From assembly GCA_039033215.1 (NCBI GenBank), contig JBCCDA010000001.1, positions 1-64,000 on the forward strand: DNA of 64,000 nucleotides, read 5' to 3'. Shown in pieces: positions 17,976-25,719 of this stretch. The DNA comes from Thermohalobaculum sp039033215. Lineage in GTDB: Bacteria > Pseudomonadota > Alphaproteobacteria > Rhodobacterales > Rhodobacteraceae. A model generated the notes under the pieces. The model saw nothing but the letters and a program-made list of their open reading frames with translations. It did not search any database and had not been told where the DNA came from. Every line of letters begins with the position of its first letter. Position 1 is the stretch's first letter. A program made the position numbers and the translations under genes.

Positions 17976-18365
17976 TCAGGTCCGCTCCAGCGCATAGGCG
18001 CGAAGCACATCCATCGGCACGATGTCTAGTGCCCGCTTGTGTGTTGACGTCAGCTTAACGCGCGGCGCCATGCCTGCCTCGTGCGCCTCCAGGAACCGGC
18101 CTGCACAGAGGCACCATTGGTCGCCCGCCTTTAAGCCGGGAAAGCCGAACTGGGGGTGTGCCTTGGAAAGATCGTTGCCGACCGAGCGGGAAAACTCGAG
18201 GAACTGATCGGTCATGACTGCGCAAACCGTGTGGCTGCCCGCATCCTCGGCGCACGTGTCGCAGGCGCCGTTGCGAAAAAACCCCGTCTTGGGGTCATCG
18301 GAACAGGGATGGAGTGCGTCACCGAGCACGTTCAACGAAGGGTCGACCACCACTTGCCGCATCAT
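17976..18365 (-). CDS. DUF2237 family protein
   Basis: A 129 aa cytoplasmic protein rich in conserved Cys. The motifs NVLGDALHPCSDDPKTGFFR, GSHTVCAVMTDQFLEFS and GFPGLKAGDQWCLCAGRF define DUF2237 clearly. Function unknown; the invariant Cys and His residues suggest metal binding. The start is ATG 18365 or the adjacent 18362, behind GAAAGAGAGG. Spacing from neighbours (94 bases to DUF1223, 65 to the cold-shock gene) suggests its own promoter. Confidence 0.88.
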   Translation of the reverse strand: MMRQVVVDPSLNVLGDALHPCSDDPKTGFFRNGACDTCAEDAGSHTVCAVMTDQFLEFSRSVGNDLSKAHPQFGFPGLKAGDQWCLCAGRFLEAHEAGMAPRVKLTSTHKRALDIVPMDVLRAYALERT

Positions 18366-18430
18366 GCGCCTCTCTTTCAGACAGGACTGCACATCTTAGG
18401 GCGCCGGACGGTCGTGAAAAGGACCTCAGA

Positions 18431-18973
18431 TCACTCTGGGTCCTGTTCGGCGTTCTCCCAGAGTCGCAGTTCGGAGACCATAAGGCCTCGCGGCCCCCTG
18501 AACGTCTTCACTGCCATGGCCTCACCGGACGCAAGATCCTGGAATCCACAACGGCGAACCGTCTCCATATGCACGAAGATATCTTCGGCATGTCCGAAGA
18601 CATTCACGAAGCCAAAGCCCTTCTGCTTGTCGAACCACTTTACCCGGGCAGGCTGCAGGGCGCTCTCTTCCACGTCCTGACCAATAAACTCGGTTGGCCG
18701 TGCCTCGGCGAAGCCTGCAATGGCTTCCTCGCCCTCGGGCTCGGCAACGTCCACTAACTTTTGTGCCTGAAGCCCACGAGGGCCCTCCTGGGCAATGAGT
18801 GTGACGGCTGCGCCTTCAATCAACGCAACCTTCCCGAATGCCCGTACACATGAGGCGTGCACCATTATGTCCGAGCCACCATCATCCGGGACGACGAAGC
18901 CATAACCCTTGACCGCGTCGTACCATTTGACTTGCCCAGACAACACGCCGACTTCCTTGCGCGCGTCTTCCAC
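18431..18973 (-). CDS. Protein with two cold-shock domains
   Basis: A 180 aa protein with two CspA-like OB-fold domains joined by an acidic linker. Domain 1 has GQVKWYDAVKGYGFVVPDDG (RNP1-like KGYGFV) and domain 2 has ARVKWFDKQKGFGFVNVFG (KGFGFV) followed by DIFVHMETV (RNP2). Double-CSD proteins are usual in alphaproteobacteria and bind single-stranded RNA or DNA. The start is GTG 18973 with ribosome site GAGGGG seven bases upstream. It is divergent from a lipoprotein gene, with a 122-base AT-richer gap that probably holds both promoters. A -10-like GGATAATTT at about 19030 could serve the lipoprotein gene. Confidence 0.92.
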   Translation of the reverse strand: MEDARKEVGVLSGQVKWYDAVKGYGFVVPDDGGSDIMVHASCVRAFGKVALIEGAAVTLIAQEGPRGLQAQKLVDVAEPEGEEAIAGFAEARPTEFIGQDVEESALQPARVKWFDKQKGFGFVNVFGHAEDIFVHMETVRRCGFQDLASGEAMAVKTFRGPRGLMVSELRLWENAEQDPE

Positions 18974-19095
18974 GTATTCACCCCTCTACAACTATCTCAA
19001 CCAATACAACTTGTGCCCGCGTGGCTAAAGGATAATTTTACCATCAATCCGCAGCAAAGCCGTCCCGCATCGGCACAAACTATCGGTAGGTGATC

Positions 19096-19959
19096 ATGAT
19101 TGCGCTCAAAGTGGTGCCGACGCTTGGATGCGCGGTGATTCTCATCACGCTTGCCGGATGTGTCGGTCCGACCGTCAGTGCGGGTTCGGAACGTGCCCGA
19201 ATCTCTCAATCGTTGGATGTCCAGCGAATGCTTGTGATGGACCAGCCACCTCGTGTGGCGGCGTCCACGTCGGACGATATACCGGTGGCGCGCCGGATCC
19301 TGGGCAACCTCGACCCCACCGAGATGCAGCGACGGATCGATTCGCGGATCCTCAGCGTCAACGCCCTGCCGTGGCTGACAAGTTCGGCCCCGGGGCGTGA
19401 GTTTCTGACCACTCCCCCGCAGCGTGTCGTTGTACGCGGAGATCCGCCCGAGCGTTGCCCTGTTGCAATCAGCCGAGGGGCGGCGTCATCGACCCCTGTT
19501 CCCGATCTTGCGGCAGACGCGCTGAAGGCATGTCTCGCAGCCGCCGGGTCGGGGTGCGGATGTCGCGTCGTCGCCGCGGGCTCGGTGTTGTTGGTGCCGC
19601 AGGAAGATGTCGCATACGCAACGGGTGTGAGCGCCCGGATCCGTGCCCGGTCGCTTGGCCTCGATGGGCTGCTCGTAGCGGAGGAGACTGAGGATGGCAG
19701 GACCCTGCTCCGCGATCTGACAACCGTTGTCGGTCAACTGTCGCGCCAGCCGGATGGAACAGTGGAGCTGCAATTCACGGGCAGCGGCGACACCTATGTC
19801 GGAGAGGCACGCGCGGTTGGATACCGGCGCGGGCGTCTTGCCGAACGAATCTATCTCGAAAACGGGCATGGCGAGCGGGTTAGCCTGCTGATCGGTTTTG
19901 GGCCGGACGAGGTGGCCGCCTCGGCGGGGGCATGGCTTGCATGGCCGCCTGACGCCTAA
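19096..19959 (+). CDS. Lipoprotein of unknown function
   Basis: A 287 aa predicted lipoprotein. The signal ends in LITLAGC, with acylated Cys22. The mature part contains many Gly and Cys residues (CLAAAGSGCGCRVV) and a C-terminal half with alternating beta-like stretches (DGTVELQFTGSGDTYVGEAR). I do not recognise a domain. ATG 19096 is preferred to GTG 19090, six bases upstream and in frame. It is convergent with the DUF2147 gene, with 13 bases between stops. Confidence 0.65.
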   Translation: MIALKVVPTLGCAVILITLAGCVGPTVSAGSERARISQSLDVQRMLVMDQPPRVAASTSDDIPVARRILGNLDPTEMQRRIDSRILSVNALPWLTSSAPGREFLTTPPQRVVVRGDPPERCPVAISRGAASSTPVPDLAADALKACLAAAGSGCGCRVVAAGSVLLVPQEDVAYATGVSARIRARSLGLDGLLVAEETEDGRTLLRDLTTVVGQLSRQPDGTVELQFTGSGDTYVGEARAVGYRRGRLAERIYLENGHGERVSLLIGFGPDEVAASAGAWLAWPPDA

Positions 19960-19972
19960 AGTCGGCCGGTGT

Positions 19973-20440
19973 TCAGACGCAGCCGCCCCGATCCCCGCTC
20001 ACGCGGGTCCAGACCTGGCTGCTGCCAAGCACTTTGATGCCGAGGTAGCCACGGACCTTCAGCTCGTCGGTCGAGATTGACTCGACGGCAACGGAGTATG
20101 TCGATCCATCCCGCGGATTGTAGATCCAGCCGTCCGTCCAATCGCCCGGTGCGTCTTTCGCCAAACCGCCTATCAGATCCAGCCCGCAGATCGGACGCGT
20201 GCGCTGAGCGCTGTCCTTGTTTTGAAGATCCAGCTTCTGCGCGCCGCTTTGATCGTAGCCGTTGGCTACCCAGACCATCTTGCCACAGGTCGTGCCGCCA
20301 CAAGGCGCCACATGCACAATAGCCTTGCCGTTGGCGGTCAGCCAATATCCGAACGCCGGGTCCTGCATCTGCGAAGCCGCGTTCAGTACGCCAGGTGTCA
20401 ATGCCACGAGTGCAATGGCAAGAAATCTCGTTAAGGTCAT
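19973..20440 (-). CDS. DUF2147 family exported protein
   Basis: A 155 aa protein with a Sec signal peptide (MTLTRFLAIALVALTPGVLN, cleavage near NAA-SQ). The mature sequence has the DUF2147 pattern: DPAFGYWLTANGKAIVHVAP, TCGKMVWV, DGWIYNPRDGSTYSV and a final LKVRGYLGIKVLGSSQVW. Members are small periplasmic lipocalin-like proteins of unknown role. ATG 20440 follows GAGGG. The in-frame upstream ATG codons (20452, 20488) have no signal character. Confidence 0.88.
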   Translation of the reverse strand: MTLTRFLAIALVALTPGVLNAASQMQDPAFGYWLTANGKAIVHVAPCGGTTCGKMVWVANGYDQSGAQKLDLQNKDSAQRTRPICGLDLIGGLAKDAPGDWTDGWIYNPRDGSTYSVAVESISTDELKVRGYLGIKVLGSSQVWTRVSGDRGGCV

Positions 20441-20629
20441 GGTAACCCTCATTAGTTGGCCGCGCATATGCGCTGATGGCCCCCGCAATGCAAGCCCCAG
20501 CCCGGTCCCGATTCCGCGAAGACGGCGGATGTGTCATATTAACCTTGCACCTGCCGGCTTGGTCGACAGGGTTACGGTTGGTGGTGCACACTCAGCCCAG
20601 CCCCCCCATCGACGACGGACACGCACGAC

Positions 20630-22447
20630 ATGTTTCAGAACTTTGAGACGACCGCTGACAAGACGGCGACACCCGAGAGAATTGCCGCTGTACGCGCAGA
20701 AATGGCCTCAATCGGCGTGAATGGCTTTATCGTGCCTCGTGCCGACGCGCATCAGGGGGAGAATGTGGCCCCCCGTGACGAGCGCCTCGCCTGGGTCACG
20801 GGCTTCACCGGTTCGGCGGGAACGGCGATCATTCTTGCCGACCGCGCGGCACTTTTTGTCGATGGCCGCTACACCCTCCAGGCCGCGTCACAAATTGTGA
20901 CGGAATTATACGAAATCGTGCCAATTCATGAGAAATCACCTGCGGAGTGGCTGTCCGGTACCACCAAGGCGGGGGACCGGATCGGATACGACCCCTGGCT
21001 GCATGGCCGATCCGAGGTCGAGCGTCTGCGCGCTGGCGCGAAACAGGCTGGTGCCGAGCTCACCGGGGTAAGCGACAACCCTATCGATCTTGCATGGACG
21101 GATCAGCCTCCGCCCCCCGCTGGATCGGTCCGCATCCACCCGCTGGAGATCGCCGGAGAGACGGCGGCCGCGAAACGAGCGACCGTTGCCGAGCTGGTTG
21201 CGGCGGCCGGTGCGCAGTCCGTCGTTCTCACGCTGCCCGATAGCATTGCGTGGCTCTTGAACATCCGCGGCTCGGACATTCTGCGGGCGCCTGTTCCGCA
21301 TGGCTTCGCGGTGCTCCATCGGGATGCCCTGGTCGACCTGATCATGGATCCCGACAAGATCGATGGGGATGTCCGTGCCCATCTCGGAAACGAGGTAACG
21401 CTGCATCATCCCGAGATGTTGGAAGGTCTCGTTGCCGATCTCACGGGGACGATCCTTCTCGACGAGGCCCGTTGTCCCCTCTGGTTCGCCGACAAGGTCA
21501 AAGCCGCAGGGGCCGAGCTGGTCTGGGGGCAGGATCCCTGCATCCTGCCCAAGGCGCGCAAGAACCGGGCGGAGCTGGACGGGATGCGGGCGGCGCACAT
21601 CCGCGATGGTGCGGCCGTTGCGCGGTTTCTGCATTGGCTCGATACGGCACTGGCTGGCGGGGAGACGTTGACCGAGATCGATGTCGTCGAGCGGCTGGAG
21701 ACGTTCCGGCGGGAAAGGGGCGATCTCGAGGATATCTCGTTCGAGACGATCTGCGGGTCAGGCCCGAACGGCGCCATCGTGCACTACCGCGTGACGCGAG
21801 ACACTAACCGGACCGTCCAGCCTGGCGACCTGTTGTTGATCGACTCCGGAGGGCAATACCCGGACGGAACGACAGATATTACCCGAACCATTGCGACCGG
21901 GCACGTCAGCGATCGCCAGCGGCGGGAGGTGACATTGGTGCTGAAGGGTATGATCGCCATCAGCCAGACACGCTGGCCCAAGGGCATTCGCGGACGCGAC
22001 CTGGATCCGCTGGCGCGCGCCGCGCTCTGGCGGGAGGGGTTGGACTTTGATCATGGCACCGGTCACGGGGTCGGTGCCTGTCTCTGCGTGCACGAAGGGC
22101 CGCAGTCGCTGTCCCGGCGCGGGGAGGCCGTGCTTGAGCCCGGGATGATCCTCTCGAACGAGCCAGGCTATTACGTCGAAGGCTCTCATGGCATCCGGAT
22201 CGAGAACCTGTTGATCGTGACGGCACCGGAGGTTCCTGCGGGTGGGACCAGACCGATGTTGGGGTTCGAGACGCTGACTTGGGCCCCGATCGACCGCAGG
22301 CTGATCGATGCTAGCCTGCTGACCGCGGACGAATGCGAGTGGCTCGACCGCTATCATGCCGATGTCCTCGCGAAGATCGGCCCGCTGGTCGACGCGCAGG
22401 TGCGCACGTGGTTGGAGCAAGCGTGTTCCCCGCTTGCGGAGGTCTAG
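20630..22447 (+). CDS. Xaa-Pro aminopeptidase (M24B, three-domain type)
   Basis: Metalloenzyme that removes N-terminal residues preceding proline. The 605 aa length and the order of two creatinase-like N-terminal domains (residues 1-300) plus a C-terminal pita-bread domain match the long, eukaryote-like aminopeptidase P1 group. N-terminal GFIVPRADAHQGE and WVTGFTGSAGTAIIL are typical. Metal ligands are visible: Asp in LLIDSGGQYPDGTTDITRT (split), His in GTGHGVGACLCVHEGP, and Glu in MILSNEPGYY and GIRIENL. Likely cytoplasmic, in peptide turnover. Confidence 0.93.
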   Translation: MFQNFETTADKTATPERIAAVRAEMASIGVNGFIVPRADAHQGENVAPRDERLAWVTGFTGSAGTAIILADRAALFVDGRYTLQAASQIVTELYEIVPIHEKSPAEWLSGTTKAGDRIGYDPWLHGRSEVERLRAGAKQAGAELTGVSDNPIDLAWTDQPPPPAGSVRIHPLEIAGETAAAKRATVAELVAAAGAQSVVLTLPDSIAWLLNIRGSDILRAPVPHGFAVLHRDALVDLIMDPDKIDGDVRAHLGNEVTLHHPEMLEGLVADLTGTILLDEARCPLWFADKVKAAGAELVWGQDPCILPKARKNRAELDGMRAAHIRDGAAVARFLHWLDTALAGGETLTEIDVVERLETFRRERGDLEDISFETICGSGPNGAIVHYRVTRDTNRTVQPGDLLLIDSGGQYPDGTTDITRTIATGHVSDRQRREVTLVLKGMIAISQTRWPKGIRGRDLDPLARAALWREGLDFDHGTGHGVGACLCVHEGPQSLSRRGEAVLEPGMILSNEPGYYVEGSHGIRIENLLIVTAPEVPAGGTRPMLGFETLTWAPIDRRLIDASLLTADECEWLDRYHADVLAKIGPLVDAQVRTWLEQACSPLAEV

Positions 22448-22493
22448 CGTCCACCCGATGATGGCGAAGTCGCGCGACGCGGGGAAAGACGAG

Positions 22494-23348
22494 ATGCCGG
22501 ACGATAAGCCACCATACCTTACGACCCGGGAGGTGGCGGACCTGCTTCGTGTGAAGGAACGCAAGGTCTACGATCTGGCGGCTGCCGGAGAGATCCCGCA
22601 TCGCAGGATCACGGGAAAGCTGCTGTTCCCCGCAGACGACTTGCGCGCGTGGATCGAGGGGGACACCGGTGAGCGGCCGGCGGTCCTGACAGGCTCGCAC
22701 GACCCGCTTCTGGATTGGGCGGTGCGGGAATCGGGTGCGGGGCTCGCCACGCTTTGGAACGGTAGCGAGGAAGGGCTCGGGACCTTTGCGGCAGGCCAGG
22801 CGGCCCTCGCGGGGTTGCATCTGCCGGAGGATGACGGCTGGAACATCGCCGCCGTCACGGCCAGGGACGTTGGAGACTGTGTCCTGATCGCTTGGGCGCG
22901 TCGCGCGCGGGGTTTGATCGTGACGCCAGGGTGCCGCGATATCACCGATGTGGCAGACCTGAAGGGCAAGCGGATCGTGAACCGCCAGCCGGGTGCCGGC
23001 ACGGCAGCGCTGATGGAGCGCCTGCTCTCCGATGCCGGGATCTCTGCCGGTGATGTGGTTGCAGCCACCGGGCTTGCCAGAACCGAGAGCGACGCGGCTG
23101 CGATGGTGGCGTCCGGCGATGCGGATGCGGCGCTGGGGATCGAGGCAATGGCCCGCCGGTATCACCTGCACTTCGTCCCGCTCATCGAGGAGCAGTTCGA
23201 TCTGCTGATCGACCGCCGATCCTACTTTACCGTGCCCGTGCAGACGCTGCTGAGCTTCGGCAATACCGCCGAATTTCGCGACAAGGCCGATGCGATGGGC
23301 GGCTACGTGCTTGATGGGCTGGGTGCGGTGCGCTGGTTGTCGCCCTAG
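22494..23348 (+). CDS. HTH / substrate-binding-domain fusion regulator, probably of the tungstate transporter
   Basis: A 284 aa protein with an excisionase/MerR-type helix-turn-helix (residues about 5-58: LTTREVADLLRVKERKVYDL and then PHRRITGKLLFPADDL) fused to a periplasmic-binding-protein-like ligand domain of the PF12727 type (LKGKRIVNRQPGAGTAALMERLL in two parts). The same architecture occurs in one-component molybdate/tungstate regulators. It lies immediately convergent to tupA, the end of the tupBCA operon. The start ATG 22494 follows GGGGAAAGACGAG; ATG 22458 and 22461 are alternatives. No signal peptide, so cytoplasmic. The link to tungstate is inferred from context. Confidence 0.82.
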   Translation: MPDDKPPYLTTREVADLLRVKERKVYDLAAAGEIPHRRITGKLLFPADDLRAWIEGDTGERPAVLTGSHDPLLDWAVRESGAGLATLWNGSEEGLGTFAAGQAALAGLHLPEDDGWNIAAVTARDVGDCVLIAWARRARGLIVTPGCRDITDVADLKGKRIVNRQPGAGTAALMERLLSDAGISAGDVVAATGLARTESDAAAMVASGDADAALGIEAMARRYHLHFVPLIEEQFDLLIDRRSYFTVPVQTLLSFGNTAEFRDKADAMGGYVLDGLGAVRWLSP

Positions 23349-23358
23349 CCTCGGCTAG
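23345..23358. other. Palindrome spanning both convergent stop codons
   Basis: CTAGCC-TC-GGCTAG is a 6+6 perfect inverted repeat with a 2-base loop that contains the stop codons of the regulator (TAG 23346-23348) and of tupA (complement of 23355-23357). It forms a small hairpin in either transcript. It may be only a by-product of two TAG stops back to back, or a weak bidirectional end structure; no T-tract follows. Confidence 0.35.
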
Positions 23359-24167
23359 CTATCCGAGTTCGGAAAGAAGAGCTGCTGGCCGTCGACCGTA
23401 TAGGCAGCGATCGCAGCCTGTCCCTCGGGCGACAGAACCCAATCGATGAACTGCTGTCCGAAGTCCGCCTTCACCCCGGGATGCCGCGCTGGGTTCACCA
23501 GGGTGATCCCATACTGGTTGAACAACCGCTCATCGCCTTCGACCACGATCCGGTAGTCGCCTTTGTTGCCGAAGGCGATCCACGTGGCCCGGTCGGTCAT
23601 CACATAGGCCCGCATTCCCGTTCCCGTGTTCAGGGTTGCGCCCATCCCGGAGCCGGTTTCACGATACCACGTGCCAGAGACCGCGGCGGCATCGATCCCC
23701 GCCACCTGCCAGAGCCGCATCTCCGCCTTGTGCGTTCCGCTGTCGTCGCCGCGTGAGGCAAAGACCGCGCCGGTCGCCGCAATCTTCTGAAGCGCGGCAA
23801 CGACATCAGTCATACCGGCGACCCCTGCCGGGTCCTCTGGCGGGCCGACGATGACAAAGTCGTTGTACATCACGTCCGCCCGCGACACGCCGTGCCCGTC
23901 CGCCACGAACTTCTCCTCCGCCGCCTTGGCATGGACGAAAAGCACGTCGCCGTCGCCGTTGCTCGCGTTTCGGATTGCCTGACCCGTGCCTACGGCGACC
24001 ACCCGCACCTCGATACCCGTCTTCGTAGTGAATTGCGGCAGGATCGCTTCGAACAGACCCGAGTTGTGGGTGGACGTGGTCGACTGCACCACGATGAACT
24101 TGTTCTCGCCCTTCGCGGGGAGCGACAGGCATGCGATGGCAGCTAGTGCAAGGAGCAGACGGAGCAT
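23355..24167 (-). CDS. tupA: Tungstate ABC transporter substrate-binding protein
   Basis: A 270 aa periplasmic binding protein with a Sec signal (LRLLLALAAIACLSLPAKG). The defining TupA motif TTSTHNSGLF follows at the start of the mature protein and supplies the oxyanion-binding Thr/Ser residues; it differs from the ModA pattern. The C-terminal half shows YMTDRATWIAFGNKGD, YGITLVNP and WVLSPEGQ, all usual for TupA/WtpA-like proteins. It is the last gene of the tupB-tupC-tupA operon, 12 bases after tupC. It delivers tungstate (possibly also molybdate) for molybdopterin-type enzymes. Confidence 0.92.
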   Translation of the reverse strand: MLRLLLALAAIACLSLPAKGENKFIVVQSTTSTHNSGLFEAILPQFTTKTGIEVRVVAVGTGQAIRNASNGDGDVLFVHAKAAEEKFVADGHGVSRADVMYNDFVIVGPPEDPAGVAGMTDVVAALQKIAATGAVFASRGDDSGTHKAEMRLWQVAGIDAAAVSGTWYRETGSGMGATLNTGTGMRAYVMTDRATWIAFGNKGDYRIVVEGDERLFNQYGITLVNPARHPGVKADFGQQFIDWVLSPEGQAAIAAYTVDGQQLFFPNSDS

Positions 24168-24179
24168 CTGCGGACCCCC

Positions 24180-24941
24180 TTACGTCTTGTCGTCAAGGTA
24201 GAGCCGCCCCTCCAGCCATGCGCGAAGAGGTGCCGATCGCGGTTCGGCCAGCGTTTCAGTCAGCGACCCGGTTTCGACCACGCGACCGCCATCCATGAAG
24301 ATGAGGTCCTCACCCAGGCGCTTTGCCTGGCCCACATCATGCGTCACCAGAACGACGGTGACCCCGTCAGCGCTGGCATCGCGGATCAGGTCTTCGACGG
24401 CGTTGGTCGCAGCGGGGTCGAGGCTCGCGGTTGGCTCGTCCAGGAGCAGCATGCGGGGCGCGCAGGAAAGGGCGCGTGCAACGGCGAGGCGTTGTTGCTC
24501 GCCCCCGGACAGGACCCTCGACGGCCGCCCGGCCGCATCGAGAAGCCCAGCCCGCGCCAGGGCCTGTTCCTCGCGCTGGACACGATCCTGTCGCCCGATG
24601 CCGCGGACCTTCAGTGCGAAGCGGATGTTTGCCACAACCGAGCGCCGGAGCATCACGGGCCTTTGAAAGACCATCGCCTGAGCCTGCCGCGCACGCTTGT
24701 CGAGCGGTCGACCCTGCCAAAGGACCTCGCCGGACGTGGGCGCAATCAACCCGTGCAGAAGGCGCAGAAGCAGGCTCTTCCCCGCCCCATTGGGGCCCAT
24801 TATGACGGTACGCCTCCCAGGTTGAACATTGAGATCTATGCCCTCCAGCAGACGGGCGCCCCCGGTCGAGAATGTCAGGCCACGCACCTGAAGAACCGCG
24901 GTGCTTGGCTCCACGGGTGTATCCAATCCGGTGTCACGCAT
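24180..24941 (-). CDS. tupC: Tungstate ABC transporter ATP-binding protein
   Basis: A 253 aa ATPase with Walker A MGPNGAGKSLLLRLL, Q-loop MVFQRPVMLRRSV, signature VLSGGEQQRLAVARAL, and Walker B RMLLLDEPTASLDP followed by VTHD. The motif PVMLRRS after the Q-loop is typical of tungstate/phosphate-type importers. ATG 24941 overlaps the tupB stop by 8 bases, giving translational coupling; the frame is open to 24995, but that segment lies inside tupB. It energises the TupB permease. Confidence 0.92.
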   Translation of the reverse strand: MRDTGLDTPVEPSTAVLQVRGLTFSTGGARLLEGIDLNVQPGRRTVIMGPNGAGKSLLLRLLHGLIAPTSGEVLWQGRPLDKRARQAQAMVFQRPVMLRRSVVANIRFALKVRGIGRQDRVQREEQALARAGLLDAAGRPSRVLSGGEQQRLAVARALSCAPRMLLLDEPTASLDPAATNAVEDLIRDASADGVTVVLVTHDVGQAKRLGEDLIFMDGGRVVETGSLTETLAEPRSAPLRAWLEGRLYLDDKT

Positions 24942-25641
24942 AGGCCGACCTCGCAGCCGACGCCCGGAGCGACATGACGACAGCGTTGACGGCAAACGCG
25001 ATGAGCAACAGGACGACGCCCAGGGCCAGCGCCAGCTCCAGGTTTCCGCGCGACGTCTCGAGCGCGATCGTCGTCGTCATCACCCGGGTGACGTGGTCGA
25101 TGTTGCCGCCGACGATGATCACGGCCCCGACCTCGGCCACCGCACGCCCGAACCCGGCCAGTGCCACGGTCATGAGCGCGTAGCGGCCGTCCCAAAGCAG
25201 TGCCGTCGTTCTACTAAGTCGACCGACGCCCAGCGAGGCGAACTGCTCGGCGTACTCATCGTGCAGGTCCTCGACCACCTGGCGGGTCAGCGCGGCAACG
25301 ACGGGCGTCACGATGATCGTCTGCGCGATGATCATCGCAGTTGGCGTGTAGAGCAATTGCAGCGGACCAAGCGGCCCGGAAGCGGACAGCGCCAGATAGA
25401 CGATCAGGCCGACGACCACCGGGGGCAGCCCCATCAGCGCATTAAGAACCACGCCCATGATCGTGCGTCCCGGGAACCTGAAGGCACCGACCAGTGCGCC
25501 CAGGGGCAAGCCAATGAGGCATGCGATGAGGACGGCTGTAAGTGTGACTCGCAGCGACAACCCGATGATTTCCATCAGATCCGGGTCCCAGGCCAGGATT
25601 AACCCCAGCGCCGCTGCGAAGGCTTCCCAAAAGCCACTCAT
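24934..25641 (-). CDS. tupB: Tungstate ABC transporter permease
   Basis: A 235 aa inner-membrane permease with five to six transmembrane segments and the BPD (binding-protein-dependent) loop EYAEQFASLGVGRLSRTTAL, the EAA motif that docks on TupC. MSGFWEAFAAALGLI at the start, GLPLGALVGAFRFPGR and ALMGLPPVVVGLIVYLAL follow the TupB pattern. It is the first gene of the operon. The 78-base upstream gap contains an inverted repeat that may be the control site. Confidence 0.92.
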   Translation of the reverse strand: MSGFWEAFAAALGLILAWDPDLMEIIGLSLRVTLTAVLIACLIGLPLGALVGAFRFPGRTIMGVVLNALMGLPPVVVGLIVYLALSASGPLGPLQLLYTPTAMIIAQTIIVTPVVAALTRQVVEDLHDEYAEQFASLGVGRLSRTTALLWDGRYALMTVALAGFGRAVAEVGAVIIVGGNIDHVTRVMTTTIALETSRGNLELALALGVVLLLIAFAVNAVVMSLRASAARSAYA

Positions 25642-25692
25642 CTATGCGTTTCCTCCGCCTTTCCGGAAGAAATGCATAATTCTGCCGTTCAA

Positions 25693-25708
25693 TCCACTGT
25701 TATGTGGA
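25693..25708. promoter_or_regulatory. Inverted repeat upstream of tupB
   Basis: TCCAC-TGTTAT-GTGGA, perfect over 5+5 bases, lies 52 bases before the tupB start in an AT-rich gap (25642-25719) that separates tupBCA from the DMGDH-like gene upstream on the same strand. It is a candidate operator for the HTH/ligand-binding regulator at the other end of the operon, but arms this short can occur by chance. Confidence 0.3.
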
Positions 25709-25719
25709 CCGATGAGCCC

